A stretch of 64,000 bases of DNA from Mesobacillus harenae. Lineage in GTDB: Bacteria; Bacillota; Bacilli; Bacillales; Cytobacillaceae. The position numbers and the translations under genes were made by a program. Where the stretch lies: the NCBI RefSeq assembly GCF_013343715.1, contig NZ_JABUNR010000012.1, positions 1 to 64,000 of the forward strand, read 5' to 3'. This document shows, one piece after another, positions 1-8,431 of this stretch. Every line of letters begins with the position of its first letter. Position 1 is the stretch's first letter. Below the pieces are notes generated by a model. That model ran no database searches. It was not told the DNA's origin and was given only the letters and a program-made list of their open reading frames with translations.

Positions 1-60
1 TTCTTCTACCACTAACTTGGATACATATTCTTTGTACTCTTGTGAAAAGTGCTTCCCCAT
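1..60 (-). CDS. IS3-type transposase OrfA, N-terminal fragment cut by window edge
   Basis: Only the first 20 codons are inside the window, beginning at the ATG whose complement is at 58-60 and reading MGKHFSQEYKEY then VSKLVVEE. An AAAGGA ribosome binding site precedes it. The start resembles the N-terminus of IS3-family OrfA helix-turn-helix proteins of Bacillus (a lysine-rich MGK start followed by an (E/Q)(E/F)YK core). OrfA supplies DNA binding and, by frameshifting, is fused to the OrfB DDE integrase. The rest lies to the left of the window, so the family call is a resemblance from memory and intactness cannot be judged. Confidence 0.5.
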   Translation of the reverse strand, partial: MGKHFSQEYKEYVSKLVVEE

Positions 61-502
61 CTTGAACACGTCCTTTTAAATGATATTTATATTATAAATA
101 AAATCTCATTTTCACGTGTCCACTTTTTAGACTAACTTTATTTTGCCTTATTTAACGGAAAAACTTCCGCCTATATATCCCGGACCGAGCTCTATTCTGC
201 AGCATAACGGGAAAATCTCCGCTTATTTTATAGATCACTGGTTACTGAATTAAGGATAAGCATGACAATTAGCATATGAATTTACACGCTGATAAAAATT
301 CATGTCACCATGTTAACAGGGGTACGGATTACAAGGCTATTTCACCGTTTATTTTATCAAAGGCCCGATCAAAAAAAGAGGCATTCGAATTCAGTTGCGA
401 ATAAGAGTGCTAATTGGTGTGCTACTTAGTTTTTGTATTCGACAACCGAACCCGTTACATTTCTCCGCCTGTTTTTTGTCCATTGGAAGTATGGAGATGG
501 TA
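61..502. other. Intergenic stretch with element end and two related short repeats
   Basis: No convincing gene is seen. The segment near 116-136 (GTCCACTTTTTAGACTAA) could be the outer end of the adjacent IS3-type element, since a run of the type AAAAAGTGGAC is common at such ends, but this is unproven. Two related 22-base words lie in direct orientation: TAACGGAAAAACTTCCGCC near 149-168 and TAACGGGAAAATCTCCGC near 205-223. Similar 'AACGG...CCGC' words occur as dispersed short repeats in Bacillus genomes. The remainder, about 225-500, shows nothing recognisable. Confidence 0.35.
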
Positions 503-850
503 TTAATCTTGCCCTTTGCTAACATCTATTGTCGGGTGCATAAAAGGATACCCCTTTGGATTCCGTTGTTCCTCTAGCAATTCTAAATTCTCTGATGTGT
601 TCCATCCTATATCATTGGTTGGATGTACCCATTCATCCCCTGCCATGATTGAGGGATCTGTTTCATCATTCCAATTTTCAAGCGGTGATTCTGCTGAGGT
701 ATAGTGGCTGTCACCGATAATAACACCATGTCTATTCGTGAATGGGGGCTCCATTTTAGTCTCTGTATTTTTATAGCTTGGAGCTGAAATCTGATGAGGA
801 AGAGTGCTATCCACATCAATGCGGTTGAGTTCATTCTCTTTTCTTTCCAT
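503..850 (-). CDS. DUF3905-like small acidic protein
   Basis: A 115-residue soluble, acidic protein with no signal peptide or membrane segment. The start is supported by an AAGGGGCGAG ribosome binding site about 6 bases upstream of the ATG. The central block SAESPLENWNDETDP and the following MAGDEWVHPTNDIGWNT resemble the Bacillus DUF3905 family as I remember it, conserved in spore formers and without known function. Overlapping frames in the same stretch are shadows. It stands alone, facing away from the small genes at 985-1328, so context says little. The family assignment is moderately confident and any function would be a guess. Confidence 0.6.
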   Translation of the reverse strand: MERKENELNRIDVDSTLPHQISAPSYKNTETKMEPPFTNRHGVIIGDSHYTSAESPLENWNDETDPSIMAGDEWVHPTNDIGWNTSENLELLEEQRNPKGYPFMHPTIDVSKGQD

Positions 851-984
851 AAAATACTCGCCCCTTTTCTTTTTAGTGTTTGCATGTTTATTATTTCTAT
901 GAGATTTAATTTAATCTGCCGGGAAGAATAGAAACTCGGGCTTAGAAAAAACTAAACAGAATGAAGCAGTTAGGAGGATGGATG

Positions 985-1146
985 ATGGCAAAACGGAAAG
1001 CAGAATACAATGCAGTTGAAAAGTATTCCAAGACACCAAAGAAAAATGTTGAGGAAACTGAATTCTCAGCTGAATTTACGCATGGAGAAGATGCTATGAA
1101 GGGGGCAAACCGTAACTCTAAACAAGGTCGCAAAGGTCGTGTGTAG
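985..1146 (+). CDS. Small basic hypothetical protein, 53 aa
   Basis: The start at 985 is chosen because AGGAGG at 972-977 sits 7 bases upstream; upstream in-frame ATGs at 961 and 982 fit the site less well. The product is highly charged (pI clearly basic), with MAKRKAEYN at the start, a TEFSAEF segment near residue 25-31 and a RKGRV tail. The EFSAEF motif and the size recall small acid-soluble spore proteins and YfhD-type spore proteins, but I cannot assign a family. A second small gene follows 32 bases downstream with its own strong ribosome binding site, so the two are probably co-transcribed to the terminator at 1327-1350. Confidence 0.55.
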   Translation: MAKRKAEYNAVEKYSKTPKKNVEETEFSAEFTHGEDAMKGANRNSKQGRKGRV

Positions 1147-1178
1147 AGATAAAACACATTGAAAGGAGGAAAAAACCT

Positions 1179-1328
1179 ATGGATAAAATTAAAAAAGAGG
1201 AAGTTAGTAAGCAGACCAGTGTAGAATTTGGGAATGAGTTTGGCGACATGAACGCAAGCAAGCTGTATGAGATTCCCTATGCAAATCAGCAAAAGGCAGA
1301 CAATAAAAAAAATAAAAATAAACGTTAA
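1179..1328 (+). CDS. Small charged hypothetical protein, 49 aa, possible gamma-SASP relative
   Basis: ATG at 1179 follows a GAAAGGAGG ribosome binding site at 1161-1169. The 49-residue product is MDKIKKEEVSKQ at the start, has VEFGNEFGDMN in the middle, and ends in a lysine/asparagine-rich tail. The (T/V)EFGNEFG segment loosely resembles the TEFASE blocks of gamma-type small acid-soluble spore proteins (SspE), which store amino acids in the spore core. The resemblance is short, so the role is an inference. Its stop codon overlaps the start of the bidirectional terminator. Confidence 0.5.
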   Translation: MDKIKKEEVSKQTSVEFGNEFGDMNASKLYEIPYANQQKADNKKNKNKR

Positions 1329-1352
1329 AAAGCCGGCTTTTAAGCCGGCTTT
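1327..1352. terminator. Bidirectional rho-independent terminator
   Basis: AAAGCCGGCTT and AAGCCGGCTTT form a near-perfect stem, flanked by A-rich and T-containing sequence. It lies between the converging small gene ending at 1328 and the radical SAM gene ending at 1340, and can serve both strands. Confidence 0.85.
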
Positions 1353-3100
1353 AAGTTGATCCTGGAACTGGTATAGAGGGAAGCTTTTTCTTGTTTAAAG
1401 TCAAACACTACTAATAAGTAGGATGGGTTCATTTGTATTTGCCCAGTTTCAAAATAGAGATTTAGATCAAAGGAAAGTTCCTCGATTACTGTGTGCTTAT
1501 TCAAATCCTTCTCACCCATTTTTATTTGAGAAAATTCCTCCCCGAACAATTCAGGCTGTTTAACGACCATCTCATAAAGGCGTAATCTTTCCTTTTTATC
1601 CAATGCGATGTCCCACCAAGGTTTTCTTGGCTTATGTTTGTGGCTGGCTAGATAATCCAGTTTCATCAAACTTTTGATGACAGCCAGTTGGTCCTGGTGA
1701 TTTTCCTCCAGAAATTGATAAAGCCGTGTGAACAGATCCTCAAGCTGATGACCAATCCTTGACCAGCCCTGTTCTTCCCAATAACTGCCGAATTCCTGGA
1801 AGAAGTCGAAAGGTGTAGGAAAGGTGTTAGTGATGAGAAACTCAACAGTATGGTCCATTCTATGATCATTCCAATACTTTTCAAGGACATCTTCAACTTG
1901 TTTGATTTTAATGATATCGCTGAAAGGAAGGACATTATTCCCAAGTATCTCGTAAGGGGAGTGGTCCATGTAAATATAATCTTGCTGGGCAGCCCGAAGC
2001 CTTAGCCCTGTTCCTCTTAGCATTTTCAAAAAGCCTAACTGCATTTCCTCCGGCCTCATGGCAAATACATCATTGAAGGTTTGTTTAAAAGAGTCGTAAT
2101 TTTCCTCTGGCAGGCCAGCAATCAAGTCAAGATGCTGGTCAATTTTCCCGCCATCTTTTACCATTGTTACGGTTCTTTTCAATTTTTCAAAATTTTGTTT
2201 CCTCATAACTAGCTCATTTGTATAATCATTTGTTGACTGGACCCCAATCTCAAACCTGAATAAACCTCGAGGTGCTTCTTTGTTAAGAAACTCTATCACT
2301 TCGGGCCTCATGATATCTGCAGTAATCTCAAATTGAAAAACTGTGCCGGGCTTATGTTCATCTATTAAAAATTGGAACATTTCCATTGCGTAACTGCGGC
2401 TGATATTAAAGGTTCGGTCGACAAATTTAATGGTTTTAGCACCGTTTTTCATTAGGTATCTGATATCATCTTTAATTTTTTCCCGGTCAAAATAGCGAAC
2501 GCCTACTTCAATCGAGGACAAGCAAAACTGGCAGCTAAAAGGACAGCCTCTGCTTGTCTCAATATACGTGACTCTTTTTGAAAGATGTGGGATATCTTCG
2601 GCATACCGGTATGGTGATGGCAGCTCTTTTAAATCAACTTTATTTTGCTGAGGATTTAGTTTGATATTCCCATCTGTCCGATAAACGATTCCGGGTACCA
2701 TGCTGTAATCCTGGGATCCCTCAATCTGTGTAAGCAGCTGTTTGAACGTTTTTTCGCCTTCACCTACTACAATAAAATCAAACTCAGGAACTTTTTCCAT
2801 CCATTCCATAACATCATAGGTAACCTCTGGACCGCCGACAACGATATGGATGGCTGGATTGATTTTTTTAATCATTTGAATTACCTTTATCGTTTCTTCA
2901 ATATTCCAAATATAACAACTGAATCCTATTACATCAGGCTTTTTTGTGATTAGATCAGTTACGATGTTAATGGCTGGATCTTTGATTGTATATTCACTCA
3001 ATTGAACTGAAAACTCAGGCTCTGCATACGCCTTTAAATAGCGGATGGCGATATTTGTATGGATATATTTTGCATTTAATGTTGTACAGACAATATTCAT
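1340..3100 (-). CDS. B12-binding domain radical SAM protein (DUF4080 type)
   Basis: The start at 3100 (MNIVCTTLNAKY) has an AAAGGAGA ribosome binding site; a longer frame to 3166 lacks one. The 586-residue protein begins with a Rossmann-like cobalamin-binding domain (about 1-140, with VVGGPEVTYD and VVGEGE), followed by a radical SAM barrel whose cluster motif is CPFSCQFC (CxxxCxxC) near residue 180, and a C-terminal DUF4080-like extension. Such enzymes bind a 4Fe-4S cluster and S-adenosylmethionine, and many use cobalamin for methylation or ring chemistry, but the substrate of this subgroup is unknown to me. It is a monocistronic minus-strand gene ending at a shared terminator. The family call is secure; the reaction is not known. 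Confidence 0.85.
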   Translation of the reverse strand: MNIVCTTLNAKYIHTNIAIRYLKAYAEPEFSVQLSEYTIKDPAINIVTDLITKKPDVIGFSCYIWNIEETIKVIQMIKKINPAIHIVVGGPEVTYDVMEWMEKVPEFDFIVVGEGEKTFKQLLTQIEGSQDYSMVPGIVYRTDGNIKLNPQQNKVDLKELPSPYRYAEDIPHLSKRVTYIETSRGCPFSCQFCLSSIEVGVRYFDREKIKDDIRYLMKNGAKTIKFVDRTFNISRSYAMEMFQFLIDEHKPGTVFQFEITADIMRPEVIEFLNKEAPRGLFRFEIGVQSTNDYTNELVMRKQNFEKLKRTVTMVKDGGKIDQHLDLIAGLPEENYDSFKQTFNDVFAMRPEEMQLGFLKMLRGTGLRLRAAQQDYIYMDHSPYEILGNNVLPFSDIIKIKQVEDVLEKYWNDHRMDHTVEFLITNTFPTPFDFFQEFGSYWEEQGWSRIGHQLEDLFTRLYQFLEENHQDQLAVIKSLMKLDYLASHKHKPRKPWWDIALDKKERLRLYEMVVKQPELFGEEFSQIKMGEKDLNKHTVIEELSFDLNLYFETGQIQMNPSYLLVVFDFKQEKASLYTSSRINLKPA

Positions 3101-3236
3101 CAAGTGGTATCTCCTTTTACCTTCTGTATTCGGACGAGGCCGGCCAAAGGTTTGGTAAATCAACATTTAATTATAGCCTATAAAAGTTGAAAAAGATAGG
3201 AACGGGGGGCTTGAAAAAATATCCTTAAGGCAAAAA

Positions 3237-3264
3237 AAGAAGCTTGGCAGATGCAAGCTTCTTC
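3237..3264 (-). terminator. Terminator of the acyltransferase gene
   Basis: AAGAAGCTTG and CAAGCTTCTT form a 10-bp perfect stem with a 7-base loop. On the minus strand it is followed by a run of seven T residues, as expected downstream of the gene ending at 3299. Confidence 0.85.
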
Positions 3265-3298
3265 TAAATGAGTTTATTGGTTGGCTAGGAGCATTCGT

Positions 3299-4327
3299 CT
3301 AAGTTTGATTAACGTTCATTCGTGCTGCTATTCTTGCCGTGAATCGCCGCAGCCTGGAGGCCTCAAGCTCAATGAGCGGCTGTGTAAATAAGGTTGCCGT
3401 CTTGCTGGAAAGTATCATCGTTAAAAATAATGAAAGAACCGCAAGGAAAAGTAGTGTTTCGGGATCCTTGAAATAATTTTGTACATGACTTTCTCGAAAC
3501 ATTCGAACAAAAAAGCCATGGAGTAAGTAGACATATAGGGTGTTTTTACCGAGATGTGTAAAATAATATTGTCTTTTGGGGACAAAAGCGAAAAAGCTTA
3601 AAACCATTACCAAGCTTAGCAAATAAAAACCGAGTCTATTCAACAAGGCTGGCAATGCTGCAGCACCAAGCTCAGCGTATGGCTTTGAACCTAGCAGCCA
3701 TTTATAATTGATATCTGGATTTAGATAAAATCCAGTGAACACGAACACAAAAATAAGCCCAGCAAAAAGTTTAAAGGCTGGCTTTGTTATTTGTTGGAAA
3801 TGCTCTTTATTCATAAAGTATCCAAGCAAAAACAATGGGAAAAACACAAATGTTCTGGATAAGCTTAGATAATTTGAAATCCAGTCAATATAGCCGATAC
3901 CAAGCCCGATCAAGAGAGCTGCTGCTAACGAACCCTTGGAATTGAAACGCGCGAAAATCAACAGCATTATGTTCCAGCAAAACAAGCTAATTAGAAACCA
4001 TAACGACCAATGAGGATTTAATGGGTCGATAACCAATTGAGATTTATTAAACAAATAATAATAAAAAACAGAATAAATCATCTGAAAAAGCAAGTAGGGG
4101 AAAATAAGTTTCTTAGCGATTTTAGGAATATAGCCTGTTTTATTGTAGCCTTTGGCAAAGTAGCCTGATACAAGGATAAAAGCAGGCATATGGAAGGTAT
4201 AAATAACTTTATAAAGATTGGACATGAATTGATGATCCTTAATAAATGTTTGGAGTAAGTGGCCAAACACAACAAGGAAGATCAGAATGAATTTTGCGTT
4301 ATCAAAGTAATAATCTCTCTGTTTCAT
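3299..4327 (-). CDS. ykrP: Membrane acyltransferase family 3 (YkrP-like)
   Basis: A 342-residue integral membrane protein with about ten hydrophobic helices. The N-terminus has the family-3 acyltransferase signature: DYYFDNAKFILI with the conserved Asp/Asn-Ala start of helix 1, then a VFGHLL histidine at the membrane boundary, and TFHMPAFILVSGY in the second block. Such enzymes move acetyl or other acyl groups to extracytoplasmic sugars (cell wall, capsule, glycolipid); the acceptor here is unknown. In B. subtilis ykrP lies next to kinE and ogt, exactly as here, which supports the name. A GGAGG site precedes the ATG at 4327. Confidence 0.8.
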   Translation of the reverse strand: MKQRDYYFDNAKFILIFLVVFGHLLQTFIKDHQFMSNLYKVIYTFHMPAFILVSGYFAKGYNKTGYIPKIAKKLIFPYLLFQMIYSVFYYYLFNKSQLVIDPLNPHWSLWFLISLFCWNIMLLIFARFNSKGSLAAALLIGLGIGYIDWISNYLSLSRTFVFFPLFLLGYFMNKEHFQQITKPAFKLFAGLIFVFVFTGFYLNPDINYKWLLGSKPYAELGAAALPALLNRLGFYLLSLVMVLSFFAFVPKRQYYFTHLGKNTLYVYLLHGFFVRMFRESHVQNYFKDPETLLFLAVLSLFLTMILSSKTATLFTQPLIELEASRLRRFTARIAARMNVNQT

Positions 4328-4606
4328 AGGTTCCTCCCTGTTTACCTAATAGTCAAATCCCATTTACCCGCTGTATAAAATGTTAAACAGAACAGCAACG
4401 GAATTTTATTTGTCCAGATATAGGGAGGATGAAGAAATTCCTCTGGTATCTTGCGGTTAGGATGATACGCTAGCTATTTTATAAAGAGAGATAGCTATGA
4501 ATATCCTCTATATGGAAAATTTCACTTCTCTATTAACAGCTCTTTTATTATAATTTTAATTAACAGTGTCGAAACAGTATGTATTTTGGTGTAAGGGGGC
4601 TAGTCA

Positions 4607-6769
4607 GTGCCAGGTGTTAAAGACGATGAAACTCAAAAATTAAAAATGAAAATAGCCGCACTTGAACGGGAAAATCTCAAGCTAAAGAATTCTAAGGCAG
4701 TAACCCGGTGGTTGTTAAATTTCAAGGGTGAAGAAGCTCTTATCATTGTCAATCGCCAAAATAAAATAATCGACCTAAATGACCAAGCAAGCTTCCTTAT
4801 ATCTGCGACCCGATCAGAAGCCATAGACAGAGACTTTTATGATTTTTGGGTACCACTAAAAGCATCAGACCATTATCTTGATGGAACGATTGAAGGAGTA
4901 AACGATCAAGGGCTTTATTTAAACCTGAAAAATAAGAGAACAAAAAAAACCGTAACTGCCTGTTTTTATGCAATGGATGATCATTATTTCGTTTATTCTA
5001 TTGATTTGACAAGCAAGACTAGATACTCCGACATCTTCCATTTAGCCGAAGACGGGATTGTGTTTTTTGATGGTTCCGGCATCATTCTTGATGTCAACCC
5101 CTATATTTGTAACAAGCTAGGCATTCATAGGTCAGAGGTGGCCGGAAAGGAACTGGATTTCTTTATCCCAAAAAATTATCGTTCCAGGCTCCCGAACAGC
5201 ATTGAACTGCTTAAACAAGAAGGGAAGCTTAGGACCGTACTGCCTTTAAAATATCATGGGAATGTCCATTACTACGAGTGCAATACAAGTGTATTAGGAC
5301 AAGGTTTATACATGTCAATTTTAAGAGATGTAACTGATAAACGTTACTTGGAAAAAAAGCTTAGAAGAAATGAAGCTTTGTTTATGGACCTGTTTGTAGA
5401 AGCAAAGGATGGAATAATGCTGTTAGGGCCTGAAGGGGCCATTTTAAATGCAAATGAAATGGCTGCTGAGATTCTGGAATGCACCCATGAAGAGCTTTTG
5501 CAAGTGAAACTGTGGGAGTTTGCCGATGAGAGTAACTATAGCTGTGAGGATGTAATAAGACAGGTGACAGAGACAGGAGTAGCACAAACAACACTTGTGG
5601 TACGTACAAGGGCAGGAAATGGCCGGCATTTGGAAATAAAGTATAAAAGAAATGCTTTGGACCAACACGATCTTGTTATGATACGAGATGTAAGCGAAAA
5701 ACAGAAAATGGAGCAAACTCTCAGAATGAGTGAGCAAAAGTTCAGAAGACTGTTTGAAGGTTCGATTGAAGGGTCTGTTTTGTGGAAGGATAACGGACTA
5801 ATAATTGATGTAAATAAAGCGGGAATGAACAAGCTTGAACTGACCAAAAATCAAATTGTGGGGCACATGCTTGGCGATTTGCTTAGGGCACTTCAGGTAG
5901 ACAAGTCAGACCTATCTCTCATCAGGAAAGCATTGAGCTCCCAAGGAAAAGTTAACGGAACAATGAAGGTCATCCTTTCAGGAAGACCGAAATTCTTTGA
6001 ATATTCAACAAAAAAAAATGTAGTCGATGGTTTAAATTTTACTGTTTTTCGTAATATAACAGAAAAACTAGAAATGCAAGAACAACTCCGCAAGTCAGAC
6101 ACCTTGAATATTCTTGGTGAACTTGCTGCAGGTATTGCCCATGAAATTCGTAATCCAATGACATCTTTGAAAGGGTTTATCCAGCTTTTGGAAGGGAATA
6201 TGGCTGAGGGGCATAGCATGTATTTTCGGATTATTAACACAGAACTTCAGCGTATTGATTCAATTATTAATGAGTTTCTTCTTTTGGCAAAACCACAGGC
6301 CGTTAAACATATGGAAGTTGGAATGGACCGAATTATGCAGGAAACGGTCGACTTGCTGAATGCCCAGGCCGTATTGCATAACGTACAGATTCGAACTTTA
6401 TTTGAAAAAGGTGTACCAAGAGTATTTTGTGAACCCAATCAATTAAAAAAGGTTTTTATCAATATAATAAAAAATGCAATTGAAGTGATGCCAACTGGGG
6501 GGATTGTCACAGTTTCAATTTCAAAAAATTTTGATGAGACCATTCAAATTTCCATTGAAGATCAGGGAATTGGAATTTCTGAGAAGATGATAAAAAAACT
6601 GGGAGAACCTTTTTACACAACAAAAGAAAAAGGAACAGGGTTAGGGCTGATGGTCAGCTTTAAAATTATCGAAGAGCATGGCGGTACCATAAAGGCAGAA
6701 AGCGAGCAAGGTGTTGGTACGGTATTTACAATCACCTTGCCTTTGACTCAGAAGAGAGGGATAAAGTAA
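4607..6769 (+). CDS. kinE: Multi-PAS sensor histidine kinase, KinE-like
   Basis: A 720-residue cytoplasmic kinase with no membrane segments. The GTG start at 4607 is 7 bases after AAGGGGG. An N-terminal coiled coil (about residues 8-30) is followed by four PAS-like repeats (about 45-140, 145-250, 260-375, 385-490), three of them closing with the usual D(V/L)(T/S)-K hinge. The HisKA motif GIAHEIRNP carries the phospho-acceptor His512. The ATPase domain shows the N box (NIIKNAIEV), the DQGIGIS G1 box and GTGLGL. In B. subtilis KinE feeds the Spo0A phosphorelay; the lack of an adjacent response regulator fits an orphan phosphorelay kinase. The name rests on synteny with ykrP, ogt and mtn genes. 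The stop overlaps the ogt start (TAATG). Confidence 0.75.
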   Translation: MPGVKDDETQKLKMKIAALERENLKLKNSKAVTRWLLNFKGEEALIIVNRQNKIIDLNDQASFLISATRSEAIDRDFYDFWVPLKASDHYLDGTIEGVNDQGLYLNLKNKRTKKTVTACFYAMDDHYFVYSIDLTSKTRYSDIFHLAEDGIVFFDGSGIILDVNPYICNKLGIHRSEVAGKELDFFIPKNYRSRLPNSIELLKQEGKLRTVLPLKYHGNVHYYECNTSVLGQGLYMSILRDVTDKRYLEKKLRRNEALFMDLFVEAKDGIMLLGPEGAILNANEMAAEILECTHEELLQVKLWEFADESNYSCEDVIRQVTETGVAQTTLVVRTRAGNGRHLEIKYKRNALDQHDLVMIRDVSEKQKMEQTLRMSEQKFRRLFEGSIEGSVLWKDNGLIIDVNKAGMNKLELTKNQIVGHMLGDLLRALQVDKSDLSLIRKALSSQGKVNGTMKVILSGRPKFFEYSTKKNVVDGLNFTVFRNITEKLEMQEQLRKSDTLNILGELAAGIAHEIRNPMTSLKGFIQLLEGNMAEGHSMYFRIINTELQRIDSIINEFLLLAKPQAVKHMEVGMDRIMQETVDLLNAQAVLHNVQIRTLFEKGVPRVFCEPNQLKKVFINIIKNAIEVMPTGGIVTVSISKNFDETIQISIEDQGIGISEKMIKKLGEPFYTTKEKGTGLGLMVSFKIIEEHGGTIKAESEQGVGTVFTITLPLTQKRGIK

Positions 6770-7263
6770 TGCGCAGCTTTTCCAGCTGGGATTCCCCTAT
6801 CGGCAGGCTCTATCCCGTGGCTGAGAAGGGAAACCTCACAGTTATTCATATTGGTGATGAAGATTTCTTTAATAATGAGCCCAACAAGGATGCTTTGCAA
6901 GAAGAGAAAAATAACCCAGTACTCCTTGCTTGCATTAAACAATTGGAGGAGTACTTTAACAAAACAAGAATTACTTTTGATCTGCCGCTAGCTTCCGCTG
7001 GTACTCCTTTTCAACAGGATGTGTGGAAGCAATTGCGGACCATTCCATATGGTGAGACAAGAAGTTATCAAGAGGTAGCTGAAGGTACTGGAAGACCAAA
7101 GGCAGTGCGGGCAGTGGGGCAGGCCAATAAAGCAAATAAATTTCCGATTATCATCCCCTGTCATAGGGTTATTGGAAAAAATAATACATTAACAGGATAT
7201 GCGGGGAGCAGAACCAATCTTAAGGAGATTCTTTTAATGCATGAGCAAAGCAGGATGCAGTAA
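6769..7263 (+). CDS. ogt: Methylated-DNA--protein-cysteine methyltransferase
   Basis: A 164-residue protein that repairs O6-alkylguanine by moving the alkyl group to its own cysteine, a suicide reaction in the cytoplasm. The active site is in IIIPCHRVIG, with Cys131. Upstream are the FQQDVWKQL helix and the RAVGQANKANKFP DNA-recognition segment typical of the C-terminal ATase domain, and a GYAGSRTNLK block follows the PCHR. The ATG shares one base with the kinE stop codon, so translation is probably coupled. Length fits Ogt/MGMT enzymes. The same kinE-ogt order occurs in B. subtilis. Confidence 0.93.
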   Translation: MRSFSSWDSPIGRLYPVAEKGNLTVIHIGDEDFFNNEPNKDALQEEKNNPVLLACIKQLEEYFNKTRITFDLPLASAGTPFQQDVWKQLRTIPYGETRSYQEVAEGTGRPKAVRAVGQANKANKFPIIIPCHRVIGKNNTLTGYAGSRTNLKEILLMHEQSRMQ

Positions 7264-7267
7264 CCGG

Positions 7268-7298
7268 GAACACCATATAGGTGTTCTGTTTCTTTTTA
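7268..7298 (+). terminator. Terminator after ogt
   Basis: GAACACC and GGTGTTC form a 7-bp stem starting five bases after the ogt stop and followed by TGTTTCTTTTT. Confidence 0.85.
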
Positions 7299-7371
7299 AG
7301 CCTGCCTGGAGGGAAAATAACAATAATACCAGGGTCCCTTGCTGGAGTCCAAGTTAATCCCCCGATGCAAA

Positions 7372-7415
7372 AGCACCCTGCCCCTGCCTATAATCAAGGC
7401 AGAAAGCAGAGTGCT
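7372..7415 (-). terminator. Possible terminator or hairpin downstream of mtnU
   Basis: AGCAC-CCTGC and GCAGAG-TGCT with an inner TGCCT/AAGGCA stem make a long imperfect hairpin 33 bases beyond the mtnU stop. The trailing T-run on the minus strand is short (four T), so the terminator call is tentative. Confidence 0.45.
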
Positions 7416-7447
7416 AAATGAAAGTTTTTTAGTTAAAATCACAGAGG

Positions 7448-8233
7448 TTAATCGTAAAACTCAGGTCTTCTATCTTCGAATATCGGAATCATTTTTCGGA
7501 CTTCCTGAACTTTATCCAGATCAATTTCTGCTGTTAATATTTCCTGCTGCTCTCCTGCTTCTGCAATAACCTCACCCCATGGGTCAATAACCAGGGAGTG
7601 TCCAGCAAATTGGTTCTTGGGATCAGAGCCAGCGCGGTTACAAGCAATCACAAAGGATTGATTTTCAATGGCCCTGGAGATTAACAGGGCTCTCCAATGC
7701 TCCAAACGGGCCAGAGGCCATTCAGCTACAACAAAAAGAGCCTCAGCACCTCTGGACGTATGAGATCGTATCCATTCAGGGAACCGGATGTCATAACAGA
7801 TCATACCGGCAAACTTCCGGCCATTTAAGTTGAACAATCCCTTCTTGTCACCGGCAGAAAGGTAGTGATGTTCATCCATCAGCTTAAACAGATGGAGTTT
7901 GCTGTATTCGTGAATAAATGAACCATTTTTATCGACAACAAGCAAAGTATTTTTAATTCCACTCTCTGTTAAATTCGCAATTGATCCGCCGACAAAATGG
8001 CTGCCGGTCCTCTCTGCTGCTGCGCGGAGAAAGGTTATCGCCTTTTCAGCATTTGGATCTGCTGTCTTTGTCAGGTTTTCTAAGTCATAGCCTGTTGTCC
8101 ATAGCTCTGGCAATACAATAATATCTGGGTTTTCAGAGCTGGCTTGCTGGATTAACTTTTCAGCCTCCTGATAGTTTGCTTCTGGGCTGCCGAAAGCGAT
8201 ATCCATTTGCAGTAATGCAATTTTTAATTTCAT
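7448..8233 (-). CDS. mtnU: Carbon-nitrogen hydrolase, omega-amidase (MtnU)
   Basis: The start at 8233 (MKLKIALLQMDI) follows a strong AGGAGGGGG site; the frame extends nine codons further without support. The 261-residue nitrilase-fold enzyme shows the Glu-Lys-Cys triad: LPELWTTGYD (Glu43), the YSKLHLF lysine and GMICYDIRFPEW with the nucleophilic cysteine. B. subtilis YkrU/MtnU and its homologues hydrolyse the omega-amides 2-oxoglutaramate and 2-oxosuccinamate, pulling the glutamine-dependent transamination carried out by MtnE. It is transcribed divergently from mtnE, which fits that partnership. A plain nitrilase-family assignment is certain; the substrate is by homology. Confidence 0.85.
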   Translation of the reverse strand: MKLKIALLQMDIAFGSPEANYQEAEKLIQQASSENPDIIVLPELWTTGYDLENLTKTADPNAEKAITFLRAAAERTGSHFVGGSIANLTESGIKNTLLVVDKNGSFIHEYSKLHLFKLMDEHHYLSAGDKKGLFNLNGRKFAGMICYDIRFPEWIRSHTSRGAEALFVVAEWPLARLEHWRALLISRAIENQSFVIACNRAGSDPKNQFAGHSLVIDPWGEVIAEAGEQQEILTAEIDLDKVQEVRKMIPIFEDRRPEFYD

Positions 8234-8431
8234 TTTTCCCCCTCCTGGAGTGTTAAGCAATTTTTACTTTACAAGCTGTTACTTACGTTATATCATTTGT
8301 GACTAGATTTTCAATAAAAAGATTTTTATAATTTCAATAAACAATATAAAATAAAGCGGGGATAAATTCATTTTGTCAAATTTCAGGACGGTAAACTTTA
8401 ACAGCCTAAATTAAATTAAGCAGGTGTGAAT

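Noticed and set aside
395..704. Short plus-strand frames opposite the DUF3905-like gene
   Set aside because: They are shadows of the minus-strand gene and lack ribosome binding sites.
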